DNA from: JBAPRR01 sp049281195
Lineage (GTDB): Bacteria > Actinomycetota > Acidimicrobiia > Acidimicrobiales > CAVXTF01
DNA: 40,143 bases
Direction of reading: 5' to 3'
Assembly (NCBI GenBank): GCA_049281195.1
Contig: JBAPRR010000175.1
Location: 1 to 40,143 of the forward strand
Shown: positions 7,928 to 15,821 of the stretch, one piece after another
Layout: every line of letters starts with the position of its first letter
Numbering within the stretch: the first letter of the stretch is position 1
Made by a program: the position numbers and the translations under genes
Notes under the pieces: model-generated
Told to the model about the DNA's origin: nothing
Database searches by the model: none
Seen by the model: only the letters and a program-made list of their open reading frames with translations

Positions 7928-8679
7928 CTTTCCAGCTCCTTGATCTTGTCCGAGACGGCCGCGGTGGTCGGTTTGTCGATGTCGCCGACCAGGTGCCCGT
8001 CGACGAGGAACACCGCCCTGTCGGTGTGGCCGGCCGCGCCCGGATCGTGGGTCACCATCACGATCGTCTGGTTGGCGTCGTGCACCATCCAGCTGAGCAA
8101 TTCGAGGAGCTCTCCCCCCGCCTTCTGATCGAGATTCCCCGCCGGTTCGTCTGCGAACACGACCTCGGGGCGGCTGACGAGAGCACGGGCGGCGGCGACT
8201 CGTTGTTGTTGGCCACCCGACATCTCGGCGGGGCGATGTTTGAGGCGGTCGCACAGTCCGAGGCGCTCGACCACGTGATCAAGCCACTGTTTCTCGGGCT
8301 TTCTGCCGGCGATGGCCATGGGCAGGGTGATGTTCTCGGCGGCTGTGAGTGTGGGGATGAGGTTGAAGGATTGGAAGATGAACCCGATGCGGTCGCGCCG
8401 TACCTTCGTCAATTCGGCTTCTCCCAGAGCCGACAGCTCCAGGTCACCCAGAAAGACCTGGCCTGAAGTGACGTTGTCGAGGCCCGCCAGGCAGTGAAGG
8501 AGGGTGGACTTACCCGACCCCGAAGGGCCCATCACCGCAGTGAAGCAGCCCTTGACGAACGAAAGGTTGACGCCGTCGACGGCGCGGACCTCGGCCAGAT
8601 CCTTGCCGTATATGCGCACCAGATCGACAGCCTTGACGGCCTTTTCTGCGGCCCGCTCACAGGCGGGACTTTCGATCAT
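7924..8679 (-). CDS. ABC transporter ATP-binding protein, LolD/MacB type
   Basis: A 251-residue cytosolic ATPase with all motifs: Walker A GPSGSGKST at 51-59, Q-loop Gln103, signature SGGQQQR at 154-160, Walker B VVFADEP at 173-179 and switch histidine 211. The SGGQQQRVAAARALVSRPEVVFADEP wording is typical of the MacB/LolD/FtsE branch that works with FtsX-like permeases. Its stop codon overlaps the start of that permease, so the two form a coupled operon. I chose ATG at 8679; a longer frame up to 8841 would overlap the alpha/beta hydrolase gene and lacks family similarity. The ribosome binding site at the chosen start is weak. Confidence 0.92.
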   Translation of the reverse strand: MIESPACERAAEKAVKAVDLVRIYGKDLAEVRAVDGVNLSFVKGCFTAVMGPSGSGKSTLLHCLAGLDNVTSGQVFLGDLELSALGEAELTKVRRDRIGFIFQSFNLIPTLTAAENITLPMAIAGRKPEKQWLDHVVERLGLCDRLKHRPAEMSGGQQQRVAAARALVSRPEVVFADEPAGNLDQKAGGELLELLSWMVHDANQTIVMVTHDPGAAGHTDRAVFLVDGHLVGDIDKPTTAAVSDKIKELES

Positions 8680-8746
8680 GTGCTGCGACCCATCGCTTCG
8701 GCCGTTCTTTTGTTGAGTTGGGACCCGCTCGGGCCACGTTGCCTGA

Positions 8747-9676
8747 TCAGGAGACGAAAGAGGTAAGGAGTTGTGCGAGCTCACGGGGAGCGTCTCCCTG
8801 GATACTGTGTCCGGCGTTTTCCACGTGCTCGATGCGGGCATCAGGGCGCCTTCGTCTCAACTCGGCTTCGTCGGCATCGTCGACAACGGCGCTTCGCATG
8901 CCACGCACCAACATGAGTGGGGCGGTCTCGCGGCCGAGCGCGTCCCACAGTGCCGCGAAGTCGGGCACTTGTGTCTCGCCACCGAATGGCGCCCGGTGCC
9001 GGGCCCACCGCCATACCCAGGTTCCGTCGTCGGTTCGCACCGCGTTGTGGAGCACGCCGCGACGCAACGACTGGGCGCTTCGTCCCGGGTTGTGCTCGAT
9101 CGTCCGCGACAGGATGTCGTCGAAGCTCGCAAAGGTCTCAGGTCCATTTATGAAGTCGGTCACCGCCCGTGACTTGGCGGCGTTCACCCCTGGCGTTACA
9201 TCGACCAGAACGTGGCTTCTCATTAGCTCGGGGTGTTTGTCGGCGAGGACGATGGAGGTGAGGCCTCCCATCGACATCCCCACCACGCCCGCCGCGTCGG
9301 GCGCGAGCTCGGCGATCGCCTTGGCGGTGTCCTCCGCCATGTCGTCGAGCGACCGGGAGCCGTCGCGGCCCCCGTCTGAGTGACCGTGCCCGGGAAGATC
9401 GATCGCCACCAGGGGCCTCTTGAGGATCAGAGCGACGGTGTCCCAGGTATGGGCGTTCTGCGCTCCCCCGTGGAGCAGGACCAGCTCGGGGGCACTATCG
9501 CCCCACACGATGGCCGAAAGTCGCCTACCGGGATCCACTTCCACGAAGACCCGCCGAACCTGGGGACTGCGGTCGAACGGGATCCCGATCTCGTCGGCGT
9601 TCTCCGACAACATCCCGAACTCGTCGTAGTTACCGGGCTCACGGAAGATGGGGTCGTCGCTCGAGTGCACCGGCAT
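8747..9676 (-). CDS. Alpha/beta hydrolase
   Basis: A 309-residue alpha/beta-hydrolase-fold protein. The oxyanion loop HGG is at 69-71, the nucleophile elbow GMSMGG has Ser135, an acidic candidate lies in SAVVDDADEAE near residue 263, and the catalytic His290 lies in ENAGHSIQGD. A DLPGHGHSDGG stretch follows strand 4, as in esterases, haloperoxidases and C-C hydrolases. No signal peptide is present. The first 40 residues (FREPGNYDEF...) are an extension before the fold. It lies upstream of the ABC exporter on the same strand (68-base gap) and is divergent from the Eis-like gene. Substrate cannot be assigned. Confidence 0.85.
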   Translation of the reverse strand: MPVHSSDDPIFREPGNYDEFGMLSENADEIGIPFDRSPQVRRVFVEVDPGRRLSAIVWGDSAPELVLLHGGAQNAHTWDTVALILKRPLVAIDLPGHGHSDGGRDGSRSLDDMAEDTAKAIAELAPDAAGVVGMSMGGLTSIVLADKHPELMRSHVLVDVTPGVNAAKSRAVTDFINGPETFASFDDILSRTIEHNPGRSAQSLRRGVLHNAVRTDDGTWVWRWARHRAPFGGETQVPDFAALWDALGRETAPLMLVRGMRSAVVDDADEAELRRRRPDARIEHVENAGHSIQGDAPRELAQLLTSFVS

Positions 9677-9737
9677 CGGACCGAAGGTAGCAGCGCTGGG
9701 CCCGTTATCACCGGCGGTGTGGCTCTTGTGACCGCGT

Positions 9738-10979
9738 ATGGTTGACCGGATGTCCTCTGAGATCAGAAACCCCCGAGTAGAGGAGTTGGGCGCCTACATC
9801 GGATGCCTCAGAACGGCGTTCCTGGGCGACCGCGAAGTGACGACGGAAGAGGCGGTCTGGAAGGCCGCCCATATGGACATAACGCGTGCCTTCTGCCCGT
9901 TTGCGGACGGGAACTTGTCGGGCACTTCGCGCACGTTCCCGACGCAGCTGACCGTTCCGGGAGGGGCGACGATCCCCGCGGCGGCGGTGACGGAGGTGTC
10001 GGTCCTACCAACGCAGCGCCGCAAGGGATTCCTCAGTCAGATGATGAGGGCGATGCTCGACGACGCGAGAGAGCGCGGTGAGAGCGTGGCGATACTCCTT
10101 GCTTCGGAGTGGCCGATATACGGGCGCTTCGGTTACGGGCCGGCCACCGATCGGGTCTCCTTCGAGATCAACACCCGGACGGCGCGCTTTCGCGAGCCGC
10201 GGACCGGTTCTGTCGAGATGGTCGATGTCCAGACGATCAGGTCGATCGCCCCCGAGGTGTACGAGCAGATCCGGCTGAAGAATGTCGGCTCCCTTCACCG
10301 CGACAGCGAGTGGTGGGACCTCATCCTCAACGTGTTGGCGCGTCCCGGAGGCACCGTTGCGAAGAACCGGGTGCGCATCGTGTGGCGCGACGACGCCGGA
10401 ACGCCCAGGGGCTACGCCGTCTACGACGCGGAGGGGGGATGGGCGGGCGGGATGCCCCGCGGCGAGTTGCACGTGCGGGACATGTTCGCCGCCACCCCCG
10501 ACGCGGAACGCGAGTTGTGGCGTTACCTGTGCGACATCGATCTCGCCGAGACCCTTCACGCCGGCAACCGGCCGCCGGACGATCCGCTGCCTCTGCATCT
10601 GGTGAACGGCCGTCAGGTTCTGGTCAGAAGTCGCGAGGATCATCTGTGGGTTTGTGTGCTCGACATCATTGCAACGCTCGAGGCGCGGACGTACGGGGTA
10701 GACGGGCGGCTGACTTTGCAGATTGCGGATCCCGCGAGCGGAAAAGACACGCGGTACTCGCTCGAGGTGCACGACGGTCGCGCGCAGGTCGTCGAGGACA
10801 CGCATCCTGCGGACCTCGAGATCGGGTTGTCTTCTTTAGGCGCGGCTTACCTGGGGGGAACGAGTTGGTCGGCTCTGGCGACCGCGGGCTGGGTGAAAGA
10901 GGTCTCGCCGGGATCTGTGAAGAAGGCCGATTCCATGTTCGGGATCAGGCCACTACCTTTCCTGACTACGAACTTCTGA
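9738..10979 (+). CDS. GNAT acetyltransferase, Eis family
   Basis: About 413 residues with the tripartite Eis layout: an N-terminal GNAT domain, a second degenerate GNAT domain and a C-terminal sterol-carrier-like domain. The acetyl-CoA loop is VSVLPTQRRKGFLSQMM (87-103) and the family motif YGRFGYG is at 128-134. The chain ends in Phe (TTNF), matching Eis, where the C-terminal Phe carboxylate acts in catalysis. Eis proteins acetylate amines of aminoglycosides, peptides or lysines; the natural substrate here is unknown. ATG at 9738 and ATG at 9750 are both possible starts, neither with a strong ribosome binding site. The sequence around the stop is repeated 38 bases downstream. Confidence 0.88.
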   Translation: MVDRMSSEIRNPRVEELGAYIGCLRTAFLGDREVTTEEAVWKAAHMDITRAFCPFADGNLSGTSRTFPTQLTVPGGATIPAAAVTEVSVLPTQRRKGFLSQMMRAMLDDARERGESVAILLASEWPIYGRFGYGPATDRVSFEINTRTARFREPRTGSVEMVDVQTIRSIAPEVYEQIRLKNVGSLHRDSEWWDLILNVLARPGGTVAKNRVRIVWRDDAGTPRGYAVYDAEGGWAGGMPRGELHVRDMFAATPDAERELWRYLCDIDLAETLHAGNRPPDDPLPLHLVNGRQVLVRSREDHLWVCVLDIIATLEARTYGVDGRLTLQIADPASGKDTRYSLEVHDGRAQVVEDTHPADLEIGLSSLGAAYLGGTSWSALATAGWVKEVSPGSVKKADSMFGIRPLPFLTTNF

Positions 10980-11022
10980 TCTCACGCGATTTCCGATCTG
11001 AGCTCGGCAACTTCTGAGCTCA
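10971..11022. terminator. Possible bidirectional terminator hairpin with a 14-bp direct repeat between convergent genes
   Basis: AACTTCTGATCTCA (10971-10984) and AACTTCTGAGCTCA (11009-11022) are a direct repeat with one mismatch. The first copy holds the stop codon of the Eis-like gene, the second the stop of the convergent repeat protein. TGAGCTC (10999-11005) and GAGCTCA (11016-11022) can pair as a 7-bp stem around a 10-base loop. There is no T-tract, so terminator function is only suggested by position. Confidence 0.35.
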
Positions 11023-13050
11023 AGCCCCGCCGACGATCGGGGCGGCCAGATCCAGCCCCGCCATGGAGCCCAGATTCTGGGCCGAGCCGAAGCTGTGAAC
11101 GCTGCCGTCTGAAGAGATCAACCAGTAGCCATTGCCGTCGGGGGTCGCGACGATTCCGACGATCGGCGAAGTCAGATGCTGGCTGCCCTCAGAACCGAAG
11201 AACCCGGCATCCCCGAAGGTGAAGACCCCTCCGTCCGATCCGACCAGCCAGTAGCCCTTACCGTCCGGGGTGGATGCGATCCCGACGATCGGAGCGTTCA
11301 GCGACTTTCCACTTTCTGATCCGAGATAGGAGGCGTCACCGAACGAGAACACGCCGCCGTCGGAGCCGACCAACCAGTAACCGCCGTCGTCGGAGGTGCC
11401 GGTGATCCCGACCACGGGTGCCGCCAGGTGGTGACCGCCCTCCGAGCCGCGGAAGCCGGCATCGCCGAAGTTGAACACCCCACCGTCGGAGGCGACCATC
11501 CAATAGCCGTTCCCGTCCGCAGTCGGGGCCATGCCCGCTACCGGCGCCGCCAGATGTCGGCCACCTTCAGAGCCGAAGTACCTGGCGCCCCCGAAGGAGA
11601 ACACGCCGCCATCCGCGCCCACCAACCAGTAACCCGTGTCGTCAGGAACAGCTGCGACGCCGATGACCGGCGCGGCGAGACGCCGGCCGCTCTCCGATCC
11701 GGAGAACAGTGCTTCGCCGAAGCTGAAAACACCGCCGTCGGATCCGGTCATCAAGTAGCCCTGCTGCACCGGCATTGCTTCGAGGATGCCCCCGAAGTTC
11801 GTGTTCTGGCTTTGCGGGACCAACTGGAGACCTGAGGCGAAGCACTGCGCGTCGCCGGCGCAGGCGACGGAGTTGAGCAATCCGACCGTGAACGTCCCTC
11901 CCACCTGAACGGTCGACCAGGTGGACCCGTTCCAGAAGGCGCTGGCAGGCGCAGCCCCCTGGGTGATCCCGTTTTCTTCGCCGCTCGAGCCGACGGCCTG
12001 GCAGTACGACGCGCTTACGCACGTGACGCTCTCGAGGAGCACGCCGGGTTGGGAGTCGAGTTGCGGGGTCGCCATCTCGTTCCACGCCGTACCGGTCCAC
12101 TGCTCGACGAGAGCTGTGTCGGCCAAGCCGGTGGCGTTGGTAACGGATCCCACCGCCCAGCAATCGGCCGCCCCCACGCAGGTGACACCACCGAGGTAAC
12201 TGCCGCCGACGGGTTGCGGGCTTGCCACGATCGCCCAGGATGAACCGTTCCACTGTTCGATGAGGGCGTTCCCTCCGATCTCGGAGGGATATATGGGCAA
12301 GAAGTTGCCGGTCGCCTGGTTCGGACCCGACCATCCCACCGTCCAGCATCCGGATGCTGTGGCGCACGTCACGTTGTTGAGTGCGCTGTAGGTCTGTCCG
12401 GTGTCGGGAAGGTTGACGACCGTCCAGGTGCTTCCGTTCCACTGCTCCATGAGAGCTGTCGATGCGTTTCCCGAACTGTCGACGTTGGAGCCTACTGCGA
12501 AGCAACTGTCTGCGCCGGCGCAACCGACTCCGAGGAGGTAACCCGACGCTGGACCGGTCGGGACGATCGACCAGGTGCTGCCGTTCCACTGCTCGACCAG
12601 CGGAGTCGGGGTGGGGCCGGTAGGAATCGCGCCCGCAGCCCAGCAGTCATCCGCGGTGACACAGGTGACTGACGTCAGTAGCCAGCTTCCACTCGGAGGT
12701 GCCTCGGTAGGAACTGCGGTCCACGCCGATCCGTCGAAGTGCTCCATGACCCCGTCGAACTCCTGATTGTTCCCGGAGACGACGACGGCTCCGTCCCGCC
12801 AGCAATTCCAGGCGTCCGTGCACGTCGAACCGAGAATCATGGCGTCGCTCGGCGTCGGGTTGTTCAATAAGAACCACGGGATCGCGTATGGCCCCGTGTC
12901 CGTGCTCGCGAGGTTGTCGATCTGGTGGCCGTTGCCGTCGAGAGCAGAGATCAGTACTCCCGGAATCGCGAGCGCGATCGCTAGGAGAACGATGCGAACG
13001 AAAAGTGATCCGCCGATGATCGTTCGCGTCAAACGCGAGGTAAATGACAT
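11020..13050 (-). CDS. Secreted protein with two arrays of beta-propeller-like repeats
   Basis: A 676-residue exported protein. Residues 1-38 hold a basic region and a hydrophobic helix (signal peptide or anchor). Residues about 70-420 contain seven irregular repeats, each with a cysteine pair C-x6-C followed by WAVG-like and WNGSTW motifs. Residues about 430-676 contain six regular 42-residue repeats of the form GYWLVGSDGGVFSFGDA...GSEGG...LAAPVVGIA. The latter repeat is common in Acidimicrobiia surface proteins (known family; function not established to me). The two arrays fit one seven-bladed and one six-unit propeller, an inference. No sortase signal or lipobox. The ATG has no ribosome binding site and a TATCTA box lies about 16 bases upstream, so the mRNA may be nearly leaderless. 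Confidence 0.85.
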   Translation of the reverse strand: MSFTSRLTRTIIGGSLFVRIVLLAIALAIPGVLISALDGNGHQIDNLASTDTGPYAIPWFLLNNPTPSDAMILGSTCTDAWNCWRDGAVVVSGNNQEFDGVMEHFDGSAWTAVPTEAPPSGSWLLTSVTCVTADDCWAAGAIPTGPTPTPLVEQWNGSTWSIVPTGPASGYLLGVGCAGADSCFAVGSNVDSSGNASTALMEQWNGSTWTVVNLPDTGQTYSALNNVTCATASGCWTVGWSGPNQATGNFLPIYPSEIGGNALIEQWNGSSWAIVASPQPVGGSYLGGVTCVGAADCWAVGSVTNATGLADTALVEQWTGTAWNEMATPQLDSQPGVLLESVTCVSASYCQAVGSSGEENGITQGAAPASAFWNGSTWSTVQVGGTFTVGLLNSVACAGDAQCFASGLQLVPQSQNTNFGGILEAMPVQQGYLMTGSDGGVFSFGEALFSGSESGRRLAAPVIGVAAVPDDTGYWLVGADGGVFSFGGARYFGSEGGRHLAAPVAGMAPTADGNGYWMVASDGGVFNFGDAGFRGSEGGHHLAAPVVGITGTSDDGGYWLVGSDGGVFSFGDASYLGSESGKSLNAPIVGIASTPDGKGYWLVGSDGGVFTFGDAGFFGSEGSQHLTSPIVGIVATPDGNGYWLISSDGSVHSFGSAQNLGSMAGLDLAAPIVGGA

Positions 13051-13080
13051 TGTGTGATCGCAAGTTAGATAAAAATTGCT
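13051..13080 (-). promoter_or_regulatory. Candidate -10 promoter element of the secreted repeat protein
   Basis: On the minus strand TATCTA (13071-13066) stands 15 bases before the ATG at 13050 within an AT-rich stretch unusual for this window. The 15 intervening bases contain no Shine-Dalgarno sequence. No recognisable -35 hexamer is seen at 17 or 18 bases. A transcription start near 13059 would give a leader of about nine bases. Position-based inference only. Confidence 0.3.
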
Positions 13081-13407
13081 CGCGACAGGTGGATGGGACT
13101 CTGTATTTCCCCCTTTTATTTCAAGGATTTCCGTACATGGCGCAACATTGGGGATCGAACGCTCAGCATGATTTCATCGTGGGTTAACGGCGTACCAAGA
13201 GTTTCGATATTCGCGGTATGCGCATCTGCGCGTAGCTCACCCACACGTGCATTTACGTAGGTAATGACGGAAATGATTGATCCCCGAGAACGCCCAAGGC
13301 CGCCGAAATCGGGGGCGCACTCCGACAAGTGAGCAACAGGTCCGATCATGGCCCCCAGCTGCATGTTCAGTCCTGGCACCGGGGTCCCGGTAAGGTCATA
13401 TTCGAAG
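13072..13407. other. Gene-free region upstream of two divergent genes
   Basis: About 340 bases between the divergent secreted repeat protein and the class III cyclase. The left part is AT-rich by local standards (TTTATTTCAAGGATTTCC near 13115-13132). A minus-strand open frame of 101 codons (13116-13421) crosses it and enters the cyclase gene, but its protein matches nothing I recognise, so I do not call it. No repeats or strong hairpins were noticed. It should hold promoters for both neighbours. Confidence 0.5.
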
Positions 13408-14172
13408 ATGACCGACACCACGGAGCACGAGTTGACCGAGGAAGAAGACCCCGGGTCGCCCGTTTACGAAGAAGAGCATGAACAGTCCGACCACACGCGC
13501 GGTCTGGTCGATCATGCCCGCGCCACCGGGCAAGTGGTTGCAGCGCGCCTAGGGTTCGCCGGCATCGGTAGCGGCCCGGATATCGCACCGCCCGGGACGG
13601 TGGGAACGGCGCCGGCTGCGCGCGGGGTCGAGGCCCCGCGCGACATCGCAGAGGCCATCGTGCCTATCGACAGGGCGTTCGCATTTGTCGACCTGTGCGG
13701 TTTCACCAGCTTTATCGCCACCCACGGCGAGCACGCGGCGGTAGATGCGATCGCGCGGTTCAGGACCCTGGTACGCGAGCTGGCGGTCAGGCGCGGCGTC
13801 AGGGTCGCCAAGTGGCTCGGCGACGGAGCGATGATCATCGGCGTCGAGGTCACACCCACCATCGCCATGGCAGCCGAGGTCATCGGGCGTTACGACGCAA
13901 GCGTGCTGGGGTTGCGCGGCGGGGTAGCCAACGGCAAGGTTCTGATGATCGACGGCGAGGACTACATCGGCGGACCCACCAACCTGGCGGCACGCCTGTG
14001 CCAGGCAGCGCGCCCGGGAGAGCTTCTTTCGGTCGGCTACAGCGCTCAGATCCTTCCCCCGTGGGTGACGGTGCTGGGTTCGCGGAGGGTGAACTTGCCA
14101 GGGCTGGGCCGGGTGAGCGGGATACAACGGTTGGGTCTCGTGCCTGACCTGGACCTTCCGACGTTGTCCTGA
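13408..14172 (+). CDS. Class III adenylate/guanylate cyclase
   Basis: A 254-residue protein with an acidic, probably disordered N-terminus (residues 1-80) and one class III cyclase domain (about 88-250). All catalytic positions can be placed: metal-binding Asp95 (FVDLCGF) and Asp139 (LGDG), purine-contacting Lys135 and Asp185 and transition-state Asn192 and Arg196 (TNLAAR). Lys plus Asp is the adenylate cyclase pairing, so cAMP is the likelier product. No membrane helix, HAMP or sensor domain is seen, so it is a soluble homodimer. It may supply the ligand of the cNMP-binding protein at 4691-5341, an inference. The start is ATG at 13408 with a weak ribosome binding site; an in-frame ATG at 13348 is less likely. 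Confidence 0.9.
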   Translation: MTDTTEHELTEEEDPGSPVYEEEHEQSDHTRGLVDHARATGQVVAARLGFAGIGSGPDIAPPGTVGTAPAARGVEAPRDIAEAIVPIDRAFAFVDLCGFTSFIATHGEHAAVDAIARFRTLVRELAVRRGVRVAKWLGDGAMIIGVEVTPTIAMAAEVIGRYDASVLGLRGGVANGKVLMIDGEDYIGGPTNLAARLCQAARPGELLSVGYSAQILPPWVTVLGSRRVNLPGLGRVSGIQRLGLVPDLDLPTLS

Positions 14173-14181
14173 CCGGGCTGG

Positions 14182-14663
14182 CTACTTGTGCGAAATCGCT
14201 GAGCGGATCGCCCACCCGACCTGAGCCATCCGGATGATCACCACCCACAGGATCATCGCTGCGAATGCCGCCACAATGCCGCGATCACGCGCTCACCCCA
14301 TGAACCCGACCAGGCAACGGAAGTTGCCACGAACGCAACCAGAATCGTTCCCAGGTACGCGGCGAGGAAACGCCGTTTCAGCTTCCTTGTTTGCCGTAGT
14401 CCCGCATCGGCATCCGAGCCCTTGCCGACGAGCTGATGTGGAATCGGTCCTGACAGATCGACGGATCGGTTGTCTTGTCTGACATATCGGAGATTCACCA
14501 TCCCGTCGGAACCCAGTGTGTATGTGCCGACTCCGGGCCCCGGAAGGAGGTTTCCTACGCCAAGCGGCATCTGTGGGTTCCACAGACCTCCGATGTTGCC
14601 GACTCTCACTTCGCAGGACCCCTGTTGCTGGAGACGGCGGACGATGCCGAGAGGGGAGCGCAA
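14182..14663 (-). pseudogene. Small membrane protein, apparently split by a frameshift
   Basis: Frame one (TTG at 14663 to stop at 14253, 136 codons) has a Gly/Pro-rich N-terminus, a basic stretch RKLKRR and one hydrophobic helix (FLAAYLGTILVAFVATSVAW), then ends in a short non-hydrophobic tail. A different minus-strand frame opens at 14292 and runs to a stop at 14182; it encodes a second helix (VAAFAAMILWVVIIRMAQVGW) and a basic end, with strongly G/C-biased third codon positions. A one- or two-base slip between about 14256 and 14292 would join them into a two-helix protein of about 160 residues. This may be a real frameshift, a sequencing error, or two separate small frames. It lies 30 bases downstream of the deaminase gene on the same strand. 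Function unknown. Confidence 0.4.
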
Positions 14664-14693
14664 CCATGCTCGCCGCTTGGAACGCCGATGCGT

Positions 14694-15698
14694 CTACTTG
14701 TGAATCCAGCCGAAGTTTGCCCCGGTCTCTCTAAGAGCCGATCGCGTCATGTCGTCGCATAAAGCGCCTTGAACGCCGGCACGGAACGCCTGCTCGGGCG
14801 AGCACCCGATCGAAGCCGCAGTCTCGTATTCGCGTGACAGGTCTGTATCGAACATGGCCGGATCATCGGTGCCGATGGAGCACAGCAGTCCGGCACCGAT
14901 CATGGCGGCAAGCGGGTGCTCTTGGAGTGATTTCACCACTCCGGTCCTGAGGTTCGAGATCGGGCACACATCGCTGACGATCCCTCTGGCCGCGAGTTCG
15001 CGCACGAGACCTGGATCCTCCAAGGCCCTTATCCCGTGACGGATGCGGTCGGCATGCAGAACCTCCACGACTTCGCGCACCGATGCGGCTCCTGCGGCCT
15101 CACCGGCATGGGGGACGGATCCGATGCCACCCTCCTTGGCGATCAGAAAGGCCCTCTGGTACGGCGCGGCAGGGTACTGCGCTTCTGGTCCGCCTAGGCC
15201 CAGACCTACGATTCCTCTGTCTCGGTACTTCACCGAATACGTCGCCGTCCGGATCGCAGTATCGATGTCCATGCCCCTGCCGATGTCGGTGGTCAATCGG
15301 ACCTCGACGCCGGTCAGCTCTTTGGCTTCCGCGGCTCCGTCGCAGAAACCGGCGAAGACCTCGTCCCAAGAGGCGTTGTCGTTGGTGCGTTCAGCCGGGG
15401 AGAAGATGCCTTCTATGTAAACGGCGCCATGTGATGCGGCGATTCGCGCATAAGAGAGCACCACTTGGCGAAAATCCCGCTCGGTGCGGATGGCAGATGT
15501 GGTCATCAACCACAACTCGAGAAAGTGCTCGAAGTCGCGGTAGACGTACAGACCGGCCAGGTCGTCTTCGTTGTCGGCGGGGAGGCCTACCCCGTTGCGC
15601 CTTGCCATCTCGAGCAGGTCCCTCGGACCCACTGTCCCTTCGAGATGGACGTGCAACTCGATCTTGGGAAATGACAGTACTGACTCGTTCTCGAACAT
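14694..15698 (-). CDS. Adenosine deaminase family protein
   Basis: A 334-residue metal-dependent deaminase of the adenosine/AMP deaminase family, TIM-barrel fold. Zinc ligands and catalytic residues are present: His16 and His18 (HVHLEG), His197 and Glu200 (HAGE), His221 (RIRHGIRA) and Asp278-Asp279 (IGTDDP, usually NTDDP). It hydrolyses the amino group of adenosine or a related purine (deoxyadenosine, adenine or an aminofutalosine-type compound); which one cannot be settled from motifs. The ATG at 15698 is fixed by AAAAGGAG seven bases upstream. That ribosome binding site lies inside a long hairpin, so translation may be regulated. The DinB-like gene is upstream on the same strand. Confidence 0.9.
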   Translation of the reverse strand: MFENESVLSFPKIELHVHLEGTVGPRDLLEMARRNGVGLPADNEDDLAGLYVYRDFEHFLELWLMTTSAIRTERDFRQVVLSYARIAASHGAVYIEGIFSPAERTNDNASWDEVFAGFCDGAAEAKELTGVEVRLTTDIGRGMDIDTAIRTATYSVKYRDRGIVGLGLGGPEAQYPAAPYQRAFLIAKEGGIGSVPHAGEAAGAASVREVVEVLHADRIRHGIRALEDPGLVRELAARGIVSDVCPISNLRTGVVKSLQEHPLAAMIGAGLLCSIGTDDPAMFDTDLSREYETAASIGCSPEQAFRAGVQGALCDDMTRSALRETGANFGWIHK

Positions 15699-15760
15699 TT
15701 GAAGGCTCCTTTTGGCGCGTCGAAAAGAGGTTGCTTTTCGACACAAGCCGGAGCCTTCAA
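15699..15760 (-). promoter_or_regulatory. 62-nt hairpin sequestering the deaminase ribosome binding site
   Basis: In the mRNA direction TTGAAGGCTCC (15760-15750) pairs perfectly with GGAGCCTTCAA (15709-15699), which contains the Shine-Dalgarno GGAG and stops one base before the ATG. Inside, GGC pairs with GCC, GTGT with ACGC (one G-U) and CGAAAAG (15740-15734) with CTTTTCG (15727-15721), leaving loop CAACCT. Only a UU bulge and an AAAA bulge interrupt about 25 base pairs. The fold would block ribosome loading unless opened by a ligand, protein, RNA or helicase. I do not recognise it as a known riboswitch class. Confidence 0.6.
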
Positions 15761-15821
15761 GCTCTTCCCGTCTGGTCAGCCCGTGACGTCAACCAGGATA
15801 CCTGATGCCCTCCGATGTCGG

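Noticed and set aside
7928..8254. Upstream extension of the FtsX-like permease frame
   Set aside because: Lies wholly within the ATPase gene in another frame, is Arg/Gly-rich and has no family similarity.
8680..8841. N-terminal extension of the ATPase to 8841
   Set aside because: Would overlap the alpha/beta hydrolase gene by 95 bases and lacks conserved sequence.
13116..13421. Minus-strand open frame of 101 codons in the gap before the cyclase gene
   Set aside because: Protein matches nothing I recognise, no ribosome binding site is clear and it overlaps the cyclase start; the region looks like promoter DNA.
15699..15760. Assignment to a named riboswitch class
   Set aside because: The hairpin matches no consensus I can recall with confidence (purine, preQ1, SAM, SAH), so only an unnamed structured leader is claimed.
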